From: CAWHNT01 sp963830775
GTDB taxonomy: Bacteria; Pseudomonadota; Alphaproteobacteria; Geminicoccales; Geminicoccaceae
NCBI GenBank assembly: GCA_963830775.1
Contig: CAWHNT010000042.1
Span: forward strand, 1-64,000
DNA: 64,000 nt
Direction: 5' to 3'
Below the pieces are notes generated by a model, which was given only the letters and a program-made list of their open reading frames with translations, did not search any database and had not been told where the DNA came from. Both the position numbers and the translations under genes were made by a program. Shown here piece after piece: positions 19,654 through 28,911 of this stretch. Each line of letters starts with the position of its first letter. Position 1 is the stretch's first letter.

Positions 19654-20100
19654 ATGACCCAAGTCCCCAGCGCAGGCACCGCACCTCTGGTCGGCAAGGT
19701 CATCTACACGGCCAGGATCCGCACCACCGGAGGGCGTGAAAGCGGCACGGCAAGGAGCTCTGATGGCCTGCTCGACGTCAGGCTCTCCGCGCCCGGCTCC
19801 GGACGCCTCGGCACCAATCCAGAGCAGCTGTTCGCCGCGGGCTGGTCGGCCTGTCTCGAAAGCGCCATCGCACTTGCGGCTCGCAAGAAGGGCATAGTCC
19901 TTCCGGCCGAGACAAGCATCGACGCCGAAGTGGATCTGAGCCTGGTGGACGGCGGGTACTTCCTCAGCGCTCGCCTCGACATCAGCCTGCCGGGCGTCGA
20001 GCGCGAGGTCGCTCAAGCCATCGTCGAGGAAGCGGATCGGATCTGCGCCTATTCCAAGGCAACTCGCGGCAACATCGACGTGACGATCAGGGTCGTCTGA
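19654..20100 (+). CDS. ohr: Ohr-type organic hydroperoxide resistance protein
   Basis: 148 residues of the OsmC/Ohr fold, with the Ohr-specific pattern SAPGSGRLGTNPEQLFAAGWSACLESA (first cysteine) and ADRICAYSKATRGNIDVT (second cysteine). The two cysteines form the peroxidatic disulfide that reduces organic hydroperoxides, recycled by lipoylated proteins. It starts 17 bp after the hydrolase stop. Ohr is usually controlled by an OhrR of the MarR family; none is seen here. Confidence 0.9.
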   Translation: MTQVPSAGTAPLVGKVIYTARIRTTGGRESGTARSSDGLLDVRLSAPGSGRLGTNPEQLFAAGWSACLESAIALAARKKGIVLPAETSIDAEVDLSLVDGGYFLSARLDISLPGVEREVAQAIVEEADRICAYSKATRGNIDVTIRVV

Positions 20101-20238
20101 GCGGCCCGAAGCTCCAGGCGGCCGCGCAGAAATCGCGTGTGAGGATGCCGGCAGATGCCTCGCGCCGAAGCAAGCGGCGTGGACGGCTAATCTTGGCCGG
20201 ACAGGCCGGTGCGAACAGAACCAGTGGAGGATCAGAGC

Positions 20239-20952
20239 ATGAGCAGCGAGCGGAAAGTCGTCATCGTCACCGGTGCCTCCCAAGGCATCGGCGCCGGGCT
20301 GGTGCGCGCCTATCGCGAGCGTGACTATCGCGTGGTCGCCAATTCCCGGTCGATCAGCCCGGGCGCCGACCCGGACGTGCTGGCCGTGGCGGGCGACATC
20401 GGCGAGCCGGAGACCGCCCAGCGCATCGTCAGCACCGCGCTCGAACGCTTCGGGCGCATCGACACGCTGGTCAACAATGCCGGCGTCTTCCTCTCCAAGC
20501 CGTTCATCGAGTTCACCGAGGACGACTTCGCCCGCAACATGGCGATCAACGTCGCGGGCTTCTTCCACATCACCCAACGGGCCGCGGCAGCGATGCTGGA
20601 GCAGGGCTCCGGTCACATCGTCAGCATCACCACCGCCCTCGTCGATCAGCCGATGGCCGGCGTGCCCGCGGCACTCGCCTCCCTGACCAAGGGGGCCCTG
20701 AACGCGGTCACCCGGTCGCTGGCGATCGAGTTCGCGGCCAAGGGCGTGCGGGTCAATGCCGTGGCACCTGGCATCATCAAGACGCCGATGCACCCGGTCG
20801 AGACCCACGCCGCGTTCGCGGCCCTGCACCCGGTCGGCCGGATGGGCGAGATCCGCGACGTGGTCGACGCCGTCCTCTTCCTCGAGAGGGCGTCCTTCGT
20901 CACCGGCGAGATCCTCCACGTCGACGGCGGCCAGCACGCCGGACGCTGGTAA
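20239..20952 (+). CDS. Short-chain dehydrogenase/reductase lacking the catalytic tyrosine
   Basis: 237 residues from ATG 20239, chosen because GGAGG lies about 10 bases upstream. Cofactor motif TGASQGIG (11-18), NNAG at 79-82, and catalytic-region Ser/Thr near 129-132. Where YxxxK is expected the sequence is A147-S-L-T-K151: lysine kept, tyrosine absent. The C-terminal VTGEILHVDGGQ is standard. A subset of SDRs carries LASLTKG here, so this is probably a family trait; activity may be altered. It sits between ohr and a tautomerase in one collinear run. Confidence 0.85.
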   Translation: MSSERKVVIVTGASQGIGAGLVRAYRERDYRVVANSRSISPGADPDVLAVAGDIGEPETAQRIVSTALERFGRIDTLVNNAGVFLSKPFIEFTEDDFARNMAINVAGFFHITQRAAAAMLEQGSGHIVSITTALVDQPMAGVPAALASLTKGALNAVTRSLAIEFAAKGVRVNAVAPGIIKTPMHPVETHAAFAALHPVGRMGEIRDVVDAVLFLERASFVTGEILHVDGGQHAGRW

Positions 20953-20993
20953 GCTCCGGCACGCATTCTCCCGCCCCGAAGGAGGAATCCGGC

Positions 20994-21249
20994 ATGCCCA
21001 TCGTCACCATCCAGGTCACCCGCGAGGGAACGGTGCCCGGCCGCGCCTCGGTGTCCGCCGAGGAGAAGGCTGCCCTGATCAAGGGTGTCAGCGAGCTGCT
21101 GCTCGAGGTCCTGAAGAAGCCCCTCGAGTTCGACCTTCGTGGTCATCGAGGAGGTCGACACGGAAAATTGGGGCTGGGGCGGCCTGCCCGTGCTCGAATA
21201 CCGGCGCCGGCGCGCGGCGGCGACGATCGATCCCGACCCGGCGACATAG
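20994..21249 (+). CDS. 4-oxalocrotonate tautomerase family protein
   Basis: About 84 residues. It begins MPIVTIQVTREG, so Pro2 would be the catalytic N-terminal proline after Met removal. AEEKAALIKGVSELLLEVLKKP follows. A one-base slip near 21130 then leads to STFVVIEEVDTENWGWGGLP, the usual end of this family, with a stop at 21247-21249. GAAGGAGG precedes the start. These small hexameric enzymes tautomerise unsaturated keto acids or dehalogenate; the role here is unknown. Confidence 0.8.
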
Positions 21250-21374
21250 CCCTGGCGCAATGGCCCGCGGCGCCGGCGGGCGCCAGTTCACCTTGCAACG
21301 GAACCATATCCGGTCGACAAGCTGGCATCGAAGGCGCCGGGCCCGAGACCGACGCCGCTACCGGTCGGCCACTC

Positions 21375-22439
21375 TTGCCGGAACTGAGGGCGCTGGCCCG
21401 GCTCACGTTCGTCGACGTCACCCTCTGGGCCTTGCGCGCCGGAGTGGTGGTCATCATCGTCGCCGGCACGAGCGGCACGCTGCTGAAGGGCCGCTACGCC
21501 GCCGCGCAATGGCTCGACCTCCTGGTCTTCGGCCTGACGCTCGGCAGCGTCTATGCCTTGATCGCACTCGGCTACACCATGGTCTACGGCGTCCTGCGCC
21601 TGGTCAATTTCGCCCATGGCGACACCATGATGACGGGCGCCTTCGCCGGGTTCTTCATGGCCTCGGCGCTGGACGCGTCCGGCACGCTCTATGAGCACCC
21701 GGTGCTCGCGATGGCGGCGATCCTGGTGGTTGCCATCGTCACCGCGACCCTCATCGCGGTGCTGACCGAGCGCATCGCCTATCGCCCGTTCCGCCAGGTG
21801 CGCGGCCTGGCGCCGCTGATCTGCGCCATCGGCGTCTCGTTCTTCCTCGCGCACACGTTCCGCGGCATGTTCGGAGCCGGCGTCCGCTCATACCCGGATC
21901 TGATCTGGGAACGGACGCCGATCGAGATCCTCGGCTTCGGCGTCCCTGCCGTGTACGTCCTCGTGATGCTCACGGCCATGGCCGCGATGATCGTGCTCCA
22001 TATCATCGTGCAGCGGACCTGGATGGGAACGGCGATGCGCGCCGTCTCGGAGGATGCCGAGGCCGCCGCCATGATGGGCATCGACGTCGACAGGGTGGTG
22101 GTGTTCACCTTCATGCTCGGCGGTGCCATGGCCGGCATCGCGGGCGTCTGCTACGCCCTGGTCTTCAAGCAGGTCCATTTCCTGATGGGGTTCACGCCCG
22201 GCATCAAGGCGTTCGGTGCCGCGGTCCTGGGCGGCATCGGCAGCGTCCCGGGTGCCATGCTGGGCGGCCTGTTCCTGGGGCTCGCCGAATCGGTCGGCCC
22301 GGCGCTGCTCCTCGACGGCCTCGGCATCCCGGCACCCTACCAGCTGCGCGACCTCATCGCCTTCACGCTCCTGATCATGGTCCTGATCTTCCGGCCGCAA
22401 GGCATCTTCGGGCAGCGCATGGCGACGAAGCGGGCCTGA
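21375..22439 (+). CDS. livH: Branched-chain amino acid-type ABC transporter permease LivH
   Basis: About 354 residues with eight or so membrane segments and the LivH core: LTLGSVYALIALGYTMVYG, VNFAHGD, and a cytoplasmic coupling region TAMRAVSEDAEAAAMMGID, then GGIGSVPGAMLGG. No ATG fits before the first membrane block. TTG at 21375 is a tentative start, and the hydrophobic leader RAGVVVIIVAGTSGTLL before the usual N-terminus is odd. It is followed 2 bp later by livM, then livG. The partner binding protein may be the one at 9524-10777. Confidence 0.8.
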   Translation: MPELRALARLTFVDVTLWALRAGVVVIIVAGTSGTLLKGRYAAAQWLDLLVFGLTLGSVYALIALGYTMVYGVLRLVNFAHGDTMMTGAFAGFFMASALDASGTLYEHPVLAMAAILVVAIVTATLIAVLTERIAYRPFRQVRGLAPLICAIGVSFFLAHTFRGMFGAGVRSYPDLIWERTPIEILGFGVPAVYVLVMLTAMAAMIVLHIIVQRTWMGTAMRAVSEDAEAAAMMGIDVDRVVVFTFMLGGAMAGIAGVCYALVFKQVHFLMGFTPGIKAFGAAVLGGIGSVPGAMLGGLFLGLAESVGPALLLDGLGIPAPYQLRDLIAFTLLIMVLIFRPQGIFGQRMATKRA

Positions 22440-22441
22440 CG

Positions 22442-24095
22442 ATGGCGGCCGGGACGCCCGGCACGGGGCGGGTGGAGCGCTCTCCGGCACGGCGCGCCGT
22501 CCGCACCGGACTCCTCTTCGGCACCGCCGCCGTCTATCTGGCGCTTGTCGGCCTGCTGCCGCTGATCCACGAGCGGTGGATCATCGTCGACGTGCTGACG
22601 CTCGGCCACGCTGTGCTGATCGCCCTCGGCCTCGGCGCCGGCATCGTCGTTGCCCGAGGCGGGGTCGGCCGGCCGGGTGGGCCGGTCCTGGTGCTGAGCC
22701 TCGTCGCGGGCGCGCTCGCGGGCTTCCTCACCGCCCTGCTCGTGCTGGCGATGGAGACGGTCGACCTGCGCTCGATGTTCATCGCACTGTCGCCAGCCCT
22801 GTCGGCCATGCTCACCTTCGGTCTCGGGCTGCCGCTGGGGCTCGTCGCTCCCGTTTGCGGCGGTGCCGTGCTGGCCGTGCTGGGCGCCCTGGTGGCGCAC
22901 GGTCCACCCCCGATCAGGCAGCCGCTGATCGTCGGCTGCGCCGCTGTGGCACTCATGGGCGTCTTCCAGGAGCTGATCCAGCTCATGATGCCGCTCGGCG
23001 ACCTCGTGCGCGAGATGCTCTACACCTGGGAGGGGCTGTCCCCGCAAGGTGCCGTCATCACCTTCGTCGTGGCCGCGGCCGGCACTGTCGTGTGGACACG
23101 CTGTCGGGACCGAGTTGCGTGCATGACGCGGCACCGGCACGCAAAGCGCCGCGAAGATCGTCCTGGCCATCGTGCTCGTGCTGCTCTTCCCGATGCTTGG
23201 CGGCTCCTATGCCGGCCAGGTCATGATGCTGGTGGGCCTCTACACGCTGATGGGCATGGGGCTCAATCTGGAGGTCGGCCTCGCCGGCCTCCTCGACCTC
23301 GGCTTCGTCGCCTTCTTCGCGGTCGGGGCCTACACCACGGCACTGCTCACCGCCGACAGCCCGCACGCGCTGGCCGCCTTGAGCTACTGGGAGGCGATGC
23401 CGCTTGCGGTCATGGCCTCGGTGGGCGTCGGCGTGCTGTTCGGCGTTCCGGTCCTCGGCATGCGCGGCGACTATCTTGCCGTGGCAACCCTGGGCCTCGG
23501 CGAGATCGTGCGCGTCATCGTGCAGTCCGACATGGCTGCACCCCTCCTGGGCGGCGCTCAGGGAATCCTGCACATCCCCAGGCCCTGGATCGGCAGTCCA
23601 CGAGCTGAGCGATCCCGTGGCGCTGTTCTACCTGACGCTCGCGCCTCGGCGGTGGCCGCCTGGTGCGCCTGGCGGCTCGAGACCTCGGCGCTCGGCCGTG
23701 CCTGGATGGCGGTGCGCGACGACGAGGACGTGGCGGAGGCGCTGGGCATCAACCTCGTCAAGGTGAAGCTGCTCGCCTACGGGCTCGGTGCCGCCTTTGC
23801 CGGGCTTGCCGGCTCGATCTTCGCCACCATGCTGACCTCGGTCTATCCCTCGAGCTTCCAGCTCCTGATCTCGATCAACGTGCTGGCCCTCATCATCGTC
23901 GGCGGCATGGGCAGCCTGCCCGGGGTCGTGGTCGGTGCCGTGGCCCTGGTCGGCCTGCCCGAGCTCCTGCGCGAGTTCGACGAGTACCGCTATCTCTTCT
24001 ATGGCGCCCTGCTCATCATCATGATGCGGGTCAGGCCTGAGGGGCTGTGGCCGGCCATGGCCCGCCGCCGCGAGCCGCGGGACGCCGGTTGGTAG
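22442..24095 (+). CDS. livM: Branched-chain amino acid-type ABC transporter permease LivM
   Basis: About 550 residues across frame slips. The N-terminal half has several extra membrane helices (GTAAVYLALVGLLPL and others). The C-terminal half is classic LivM: GLYTLMGMGLNLEVGLAGLLDLGFVAFFAVGAYT, GMRGDYLAVATLGLGEIVR, the coupling helix RAWMAVRDDEDVAEALGIN, and GGMGSLPGVVVGA. The frame changes between 23090 and 23160. It changes again near 23592 (one extra base), and a compensating loss follows near 23640: the intervening HELSDPVALFYLTL is read from another frame. Compensation within 50 bp argues for sequence errors. Confidence 0.75.
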
Positions 24096-24097
24096 CC

Positions 24098-24922
24098 ATG
24101 GCAGCAAGCGGCGAAGCGCTCCTCACCGCCAGACGTCTCACCGTGCGCTTCGGTGGGCTGACCGCACTCAATGAGCTCGACCTCGCCGTGGCCGAGCGCA
24201 CCATCCACAGCGTCATCGGGCCGAACGGTGCCGGGAAGACCACCCTCTTCAACTGCATCATGCGGAGCGTCGAGGCCAGCGGCGGCGCGATCCGGTTCCG
24301 CGGCCAGCGGGTCGGCGGCCTTACCCCGGACCGGGTAGCGGCCCTGGGGATCAGCCGCACGTACCAGCACATCCGGCTTTTCCGCAGCATGACGGCGATC
24401 GAGAACCTGCTGGTCGGCATGCACCTCCATCTGCGCTCGCCCTGGTGGGGGGCACTGATCAACTCGCGGCACACGCGGCGGGAGGAGGAGGGGGCACACG
24501 AGGAGGCGCTGAAGCTGCTGCGGCTCACCGGCCTCGGTGGCCGCGGCGACATCCTCGCCCGTCACCTCACCTATGGCGAGCAACGCCGGCTCGAGATCGG
24601 CCGGGCGCTCGCGACCCGGCCGAAGCTGCTGATGCTCGACGAGCCCACCGCCGGGCTGGATCCGCGCGAGACCTCGGAGATGATGGCGTTCATCAGGATG
24701 CTACGTGACAGCTTCGGCACGACCATCCTTCTGATCGAGCATCGGATGGGTGTCGTCATGGGCATGTCCGACCGTGTCACCGTGCTGGATCGGGGCAGGA
24801 AGATCGCCGAGGGGACGCCGGCCGAGATCCAACGCGATCCCAAGGTCATCGAGGCTTACCTCGGCAGCCCGAAGGTGCCATTCGCAACAGGTGGCACGCT
24901 GCGACCTCGACCGGCACCCTGA
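24098..24922 (+). CDS. livG: Branched-chain amino acid-type ABC transporter ATPase LivG
   Basis: 274 residues from ATG 24098. Walker A GPNGAGKTT, the LivG-type Q-loop region ISRTYQHIRLF, signature LTYGEQRRLEIGRAL (YGEQR instead of SGGQR, normal for LivG), Walker B LLMLDEPTAGLD, and switch His in LIEHRM. It hydrolyses ATP to drive LivH-LivM import. The second ATPase LivF, usually encoded next, is missing: the following gene is convergent. LivG may work as a homodimer or pair with a LivF encoded elsewhere. Confidence 0.9.
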   Translation: MAASGEALLTARRLTVRFGGLTALNELDLAVAERTIHSVIGPNGAGKTTLFNCIMRSVEASGGAIRFRGQRVGGLTPDRVAALGISRTYQHIRLFRSMTAIENLLVGMHLHLRSPWWGALINSRHTRREEEGAHEEALKLLRLTGLGGRGDILARHLTYGEQRRLEIGRALATRPKLLMLDEPTAGLDPRETSEMMAFIRMLRDSFGTTILLIEHRMGVVMGMSDRVTVLDRGRKIAEGTPAEIQRDPKVIEAYLGSPKVPFATGGTLRPRPAP

Positions 24923-24989
24923 CGAGGCCGCGACGGCCCTGCTCGTACACTGACGCCGTTCCCGCGCGTGACCCGACCGCGTGAGGCAA

Positions 24990-25013
24990 GTTGCCGGAAG
25001 GCTCTCCGGCAAC
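24990..25013. terminator. Hairpin between convergent livG and phaC
   Basis: Perfect 8-bp inverted repeat GTTGCCGG/CCGGCAAC with an 8-nt loop in the 156-bp gap between two converging genes. There is no uridine run on either strand, so termination strength is uncertain. Nothing else is seen in this gap. Confidence 0.45.
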
Positions 25014-25078
25014 GGGCAGAGGCCCCATGTACCGGCCGTTCTCAACGGCCAGCATGTCCCTCCCGGTGCTTCAGGAGA

Positions 25079-27043
25079 CTACTTCTCCAGAACGTAAGTG
25101 CCGGGCGAGTCCGCGAGCGGCGGATGCGCCTCGCTGCCCATGGAAGGCGCTGCCACCTTCTTGCCCGAGCGCTCGCCGAGCCAGGCCAGCCAGTCGGTCC
25201 ACCAGCTGCCATTGTGCCGGGTGGCGCTCTCCAGCCAGGCTTCGGGCGTGGCCGGCGGAGGCGACGTGTCGTTGACCCAGTAGGCGCCCTTGCCGCCGGC
25301 AGGGTGGTTGACGATGCCGGCGATGTGGCCGCTGGACGCCCGGACGAACCGCACCTTGCCGCCAACCAGTTGCGTGATGCGCCAGGCCGCGTACCACGGC
25401 ACGATGTGGTCCTTCTCGGCTCCTACCGCGTAGATGTCCTGCTTGATCCGGCCGAGATCGATCGGCTCGCCCGCCAGCGTGATCCGGCCGGGCTTGATCA
25501 TGTTGTTCTCGCGATAGGTGTTGCGCAGGTACCAGCTGTGCGCCGCCCGGGCCATGCGCGTGCCGTCGCTGTTCCAGTACAGGATGTCGAAGGCGGGCGG
25601 CTTCTCCCCCATCAGGTAGTTGTTGACCACGTTCGACCAGATCAGGTCGTTCGAGCGCAAGAGGCTGAACATGTTGGCCATCTCGCGGCTGTCGAGATAG
25701 CCACGCTCCATCATCTGCTGCTCGACGAAGTCGATCGAGGGCTCGTCCATGAAGACGGCGGTCTCGCCGACCTTCTCGTAGTCCTGCATCGAGACCATGA
25801 ACGTCGCCGTCCCGAAGCGCTTGTCACCTCGGGCGGCGAGATAGGCCAGGGTGAGGATGAGGAGCGTCCCGCCGATGCAGTAGCCGACCGGGTTCACCGT
25901 CCTGCTGCCGGTGATGTCGCGGATGACCTCGGCTGCCGCGAGCGGGCCGTCCTGCATGTAGTCCTCGAAGGTGATGCTCTCCATCGAGGCGTCGGGGTTC
26001 TTCCAGCTGATCACGAACACCGTGAAGCCCTGCTGGACGAGGTGGCGGACCATGCTGTTCTTGGGCTGCAGGTCGAGGATGTAGAACTTGTTGATCCAGG
26101 GCGGCAGGAAGAGCAGCGGCACGGCATGGACCTGCTCGGTCTCCGGCGCATACTGGATGAGCTCGATCAGCCGGTTGCGGAAGACCACCTTGCCCGGCGA
26201 GACGGCGAGGTTGCGCCCGGGCTCGAAGGCCGTCTCGTCGACCATGCTGAGCCGGCCCTCCTTGAGGTCGTCCAGCAGGTTCCGCACGCCGTCGGCGAGG
26301 CTCGCACCGCCGGTCTCCATGACCCGGCGCAGGGCCGCAGGGTTGGAGAGCAGGAGGAGCGTGGGGCTCGTGGCATTGACGAACTGCTGCAGGTGGAAGC
26401 GCAGACGTTCCCGCTCGGCTGGCTCGTAGTCCCCTGCCTCGACCTCGTTCAGCAGATAGTCGGACGCCAGCAGGTACATGTCCTTGAGCGTCCGGTAGGC
26501 CGGGTTGTTGTGCCATTCGGGTGCTTCGAACCGCTTGTCGCCGGCACCGAGCCCGGACCGGGTCGCGGCCTGCCCTTGGCCAAGCCAGCGGTTGGTGGCG
26601 CTGTTCCAGGCTTCGATGGCCGCGTTCCAGGCCTTGGCGTTCAGCTCGACGGCCGCGGTGATGGCCCGGCCGGGATCCGCCAGCGAGCGCAGCCAGACCG
26701 TGCGCAGCGCTCTGGCCACCTCGGCCCAGTCGACGGGGATGACGTCGTGGAGCGGGTTGGCGTTCCACATCCGGTCGATCGCGGAGAGCAGCGGGTCACC
26801 GGCGAGCATGGTGCGAAGCTGCTCGGTGCCGGCCGACAGCATCTTGCCGGCCGCCGCGTCGGGCCCCATCAGCCAATGCTCGCCGGGGACAGCGAGGCCT
26901 GGGCCCCCGGCAGGGCCCATGTGCCCTTTCATCCAGGACAGCCACACGCCCAGCGCCGCGTCGGGCGGCGTGGAGGAAACGGCTCCGGCGTCCTGATCCG
27001 ACGAGCCGGACCCCTGATTACTCCGCCGCGACGTGCTGGCCAT
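25079..27043 (-). CDS. phaC: Class I poly(3-hydroxyalkanoate) synthase
   Basis: 654 residues, full class I/II length. The N-terminal PhaC_N region includes ALRTVWLRSLADPGRAI and RFEAPEWHNNPAYRTLKDMY. The catalytic triad is C389 in the box GYCIGG, D545 in EKDHIVPW and H573 in SSGHIAGIVNHP. Other family blocks are PPWINKFYILDL and the C-terminal GSWWTDWLAWLGERSG. It needs no PhaE partner. It is a third synthase, distinct from the two short ones at 5491 and 36176, and may use different chain lengths. It is not closely linked to phaA, phaB or a phasin gene. Confidence 0.92.
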   Translation of the reverse strand: MASTSRRSNQGSGSSDQDAGAVSSTPPDAALGVWLSWMKGHMGPAGGPGLAVPGEHWLMGPDAAAGKMLSAGTEQLRTMLAGDPLLSAIDRMWNANPLHDVIPVDWAEVARALRTVWLRSLADPGRAITAAVELNAKAWNAAIEAWNSATNRWLGQGQAATRSGLGAGDKRFEAPEWHNNPAYRTLKDMYLLASDYLLNEVEAGDYEPAERERLRFHLQQFVNATSPTLLLLSNPAALRRVMETGGASLADGVRNLLDDLKEGRLSMVDETAFEPGRNLAVSPGKVVFRNRLIELIQYAPETEQVHAVPLLFLPPWINKFYILDLQPKNSMVRHLVQQGFTVFVISWKNPDASMESITFEDYMQDGPLAAAEVIRDITGSRTVNPVGYCIGGTLLILTLAYLAARGDKRFGTATFMVSMQDYEKVGETAVFMDEPSIDFVEQQMMERGYLDSREMANMFSLLRSNDLIWSNVVNNYLMGEKPPAFDILYWNSDGTRMARAAHSWYLRNTYRENNMIKPGRITLAGEPIDLGRIKQDIYAVGAEKDHIVPWYAAWRITQLVGGKVRFVRASSGHIAGIVNHPAGGKGAYWVNDTSPPPATPEAWLESATRHNGSWWTDWLAWLGERSGKKVAAPSMGSEAHPPLADSPGTYVLEK

Positions 27044-27174
27044 GACATTCCCCTCGATCTGGAGCTGGCTCCTCTGAGAGGAAATGGTCCGACACCCGCC
27101 CGGGGGAGCGAGGCAGTCTGTCGCCGCCTATAGCCGGCCGCGCTGATCGAGCCGTCGGAAGGGACCGGTCCAGC

Positions 27175-28909
27175 CTAGCCGCCCCGCCGTTTCCTCTCCG
27201 CATCATCCCAAGCGGTGAGCGCCTGATAGTCGGGCACGAAGCCCAGGCCCTTCCTCGCGTCCGACGAGACCGCCTTCTGCGAGGTGACCACGTCGATCAC
27301 GGCCGGCATGTTGGCGAGCGCCCGCTCCAGCGCCGGCTTCAGCTCGGCCGCATCCTCCACCCGCTCGCCATGCGCCCCCAGGGCCCGGGCCATGGCGGCA
27401 TAGTCCGAGTGCTGGAGGGTCGTGCCCACCACCCGGCCGCCATAGTTGAATTCCTGGTCGTAGCGCTCGATGTTCCAGGCGGCGTTGTTGGCGACGATGA
27501 ACACGGCCTTGGCACCGTGCCGGACGGCGCTGTCGACCTCCATGGCGTTGAAGCCGAACGCACCGTCGCCGTTGACCGAGATCACCTGCCGGCCAGGGAA
27601 GGCAAGGGAGGCGGCGATCGCGAACGGCACGCCGACGCCGAGGCAGCCGAAGGCACCGGCATCCATGTAGGTGCGGGACTGGAGGCCGATCCGGGCGAAG
27701 CTCAGGATGTCGCCGCCGTCGGCGATGCCGATATGGTCCGGGGCCGCGACCTGCGGCGATCGCATCGAAGATGCTGGCCGGATGGATCTTGCCGTCGGGC
27801 AGCGCCTCGCGGGCACGCGCCGGTGCGGCCGTCCGCTCGCGCTGCTTCTGCGGCGCATCGCCTCCGCCCAGGCCGGGTCGATGCCGGGCGGCCGGTTGCC
27901 CGCGGCCTCGACCATCGCCTTGAGCGCCAGGCGGGGTGTGGCCAGGATCTCAGGAGCACCGCGGCGGTTGTCGACCAGCTCGCCCGCATTGTCGGCAAGC
28001 CGCACGAAGCGGGCGTCCGGGAACACGGCAGGCGAGCCGTAGCCCAGCTGGTAGTCGAGCTTGCGGCCGATGACGAAGACGAGGTCGGCCTCGGTCATCG
28101 CGGCGGCGCGGACGGCACCGACGAAGGAGGGATGGTCGGAGGGGACGAGCCCGCGGCTCTCCTGGGTGTCGAGATAGAGGGCACCCGAGGCATCCAGCAG
28201 CCGCACCAGCTCCTCGCCGGCGTTGCGCGCGCCGCGGCCGGTGACGACCAGGGGCCGCCGCGCCGACCACAAGGCCTCGACCGCCGCACCGATGGCATCG
28301 GGATGCGGTGCGATCTCGCGCGGGCCCTTCGGCTCCAGCCACTCGTCGAGGACGAGCGCTTTCGGCACCGTGATCCGCAGCACGTCGGTCGGGATCTCGA
28401 CATAGACCGGCCCGGGCTCGCCCAGGTCGCCCATCGCCCGTGCCACCGCCTCGTCCAGCTCGCGGATCACCTGGTCGGCGACGCGGAGCGTGCGCGAGGT
28501 GCGGGTCACGGGCCTCAGGATGTCGGCGTGCGGGATGTCCTGCAGAGGGCCCATGTTGACCTGCGGCCGCGGCGGGCAGCCGCCGATCAGCAGCACCGGC
28601 ACGCGGGCGAGCGAAGCGTTGGCGATCGGCGGTCACGGTGTTGGTCACACCGGGCCCCGCCGTCACCATCGCCACGCCCAGCGTGCCTGTGAGCTCGGCA
28701 TGGGCGTGCGCCATGTGGACCGCCGCACCTTCGTGGCGGGCGTCGATGATGCGGATGCCGAGCCTCGCCGCATGGTCCCAGATCGGCTGGATGTGGCCGC
28801 CCTGGAGCCCGAAGATGCGGTCGATGCCGCGCGCCTTCAGGAAACGCGCGATCCAGGCCGCACAGGCGTTGGGGTCGGCGTTGAGGTCCTGCGTTTCGCT
28901 TGCTGCCAT
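27175..28909 (-). CDS. Thiamine-diphosphate-dependent lyase/acetolactate synthase-like protein
   Basis: About 577 residues. Catalytic Glu in DARHEGAAVHMAHA. The ThDP/metal motif begins NGDGAFGFNAMEVDSAVRHG and ends near VANNAAWN. Frame slips occur near 28628 (one extra base before the block IANASLARVPVLLIGG) and around 27860 and 27760. The last two enclose QKQRERTAAPARAREALPDG read from another frame, so they compensate. The start, ATG 28909-28907, is 2 bp past the upstream acyl-CoA synthetase stop, so the two genes form an operon. A CoA ligase paired with a ThDP lyase resembles 2-hydroxyacyl-CoA lyase (alpha-oxidation) logic; this is inference. Confidence 0.75.
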
Positions 28910-28911
28910 GG

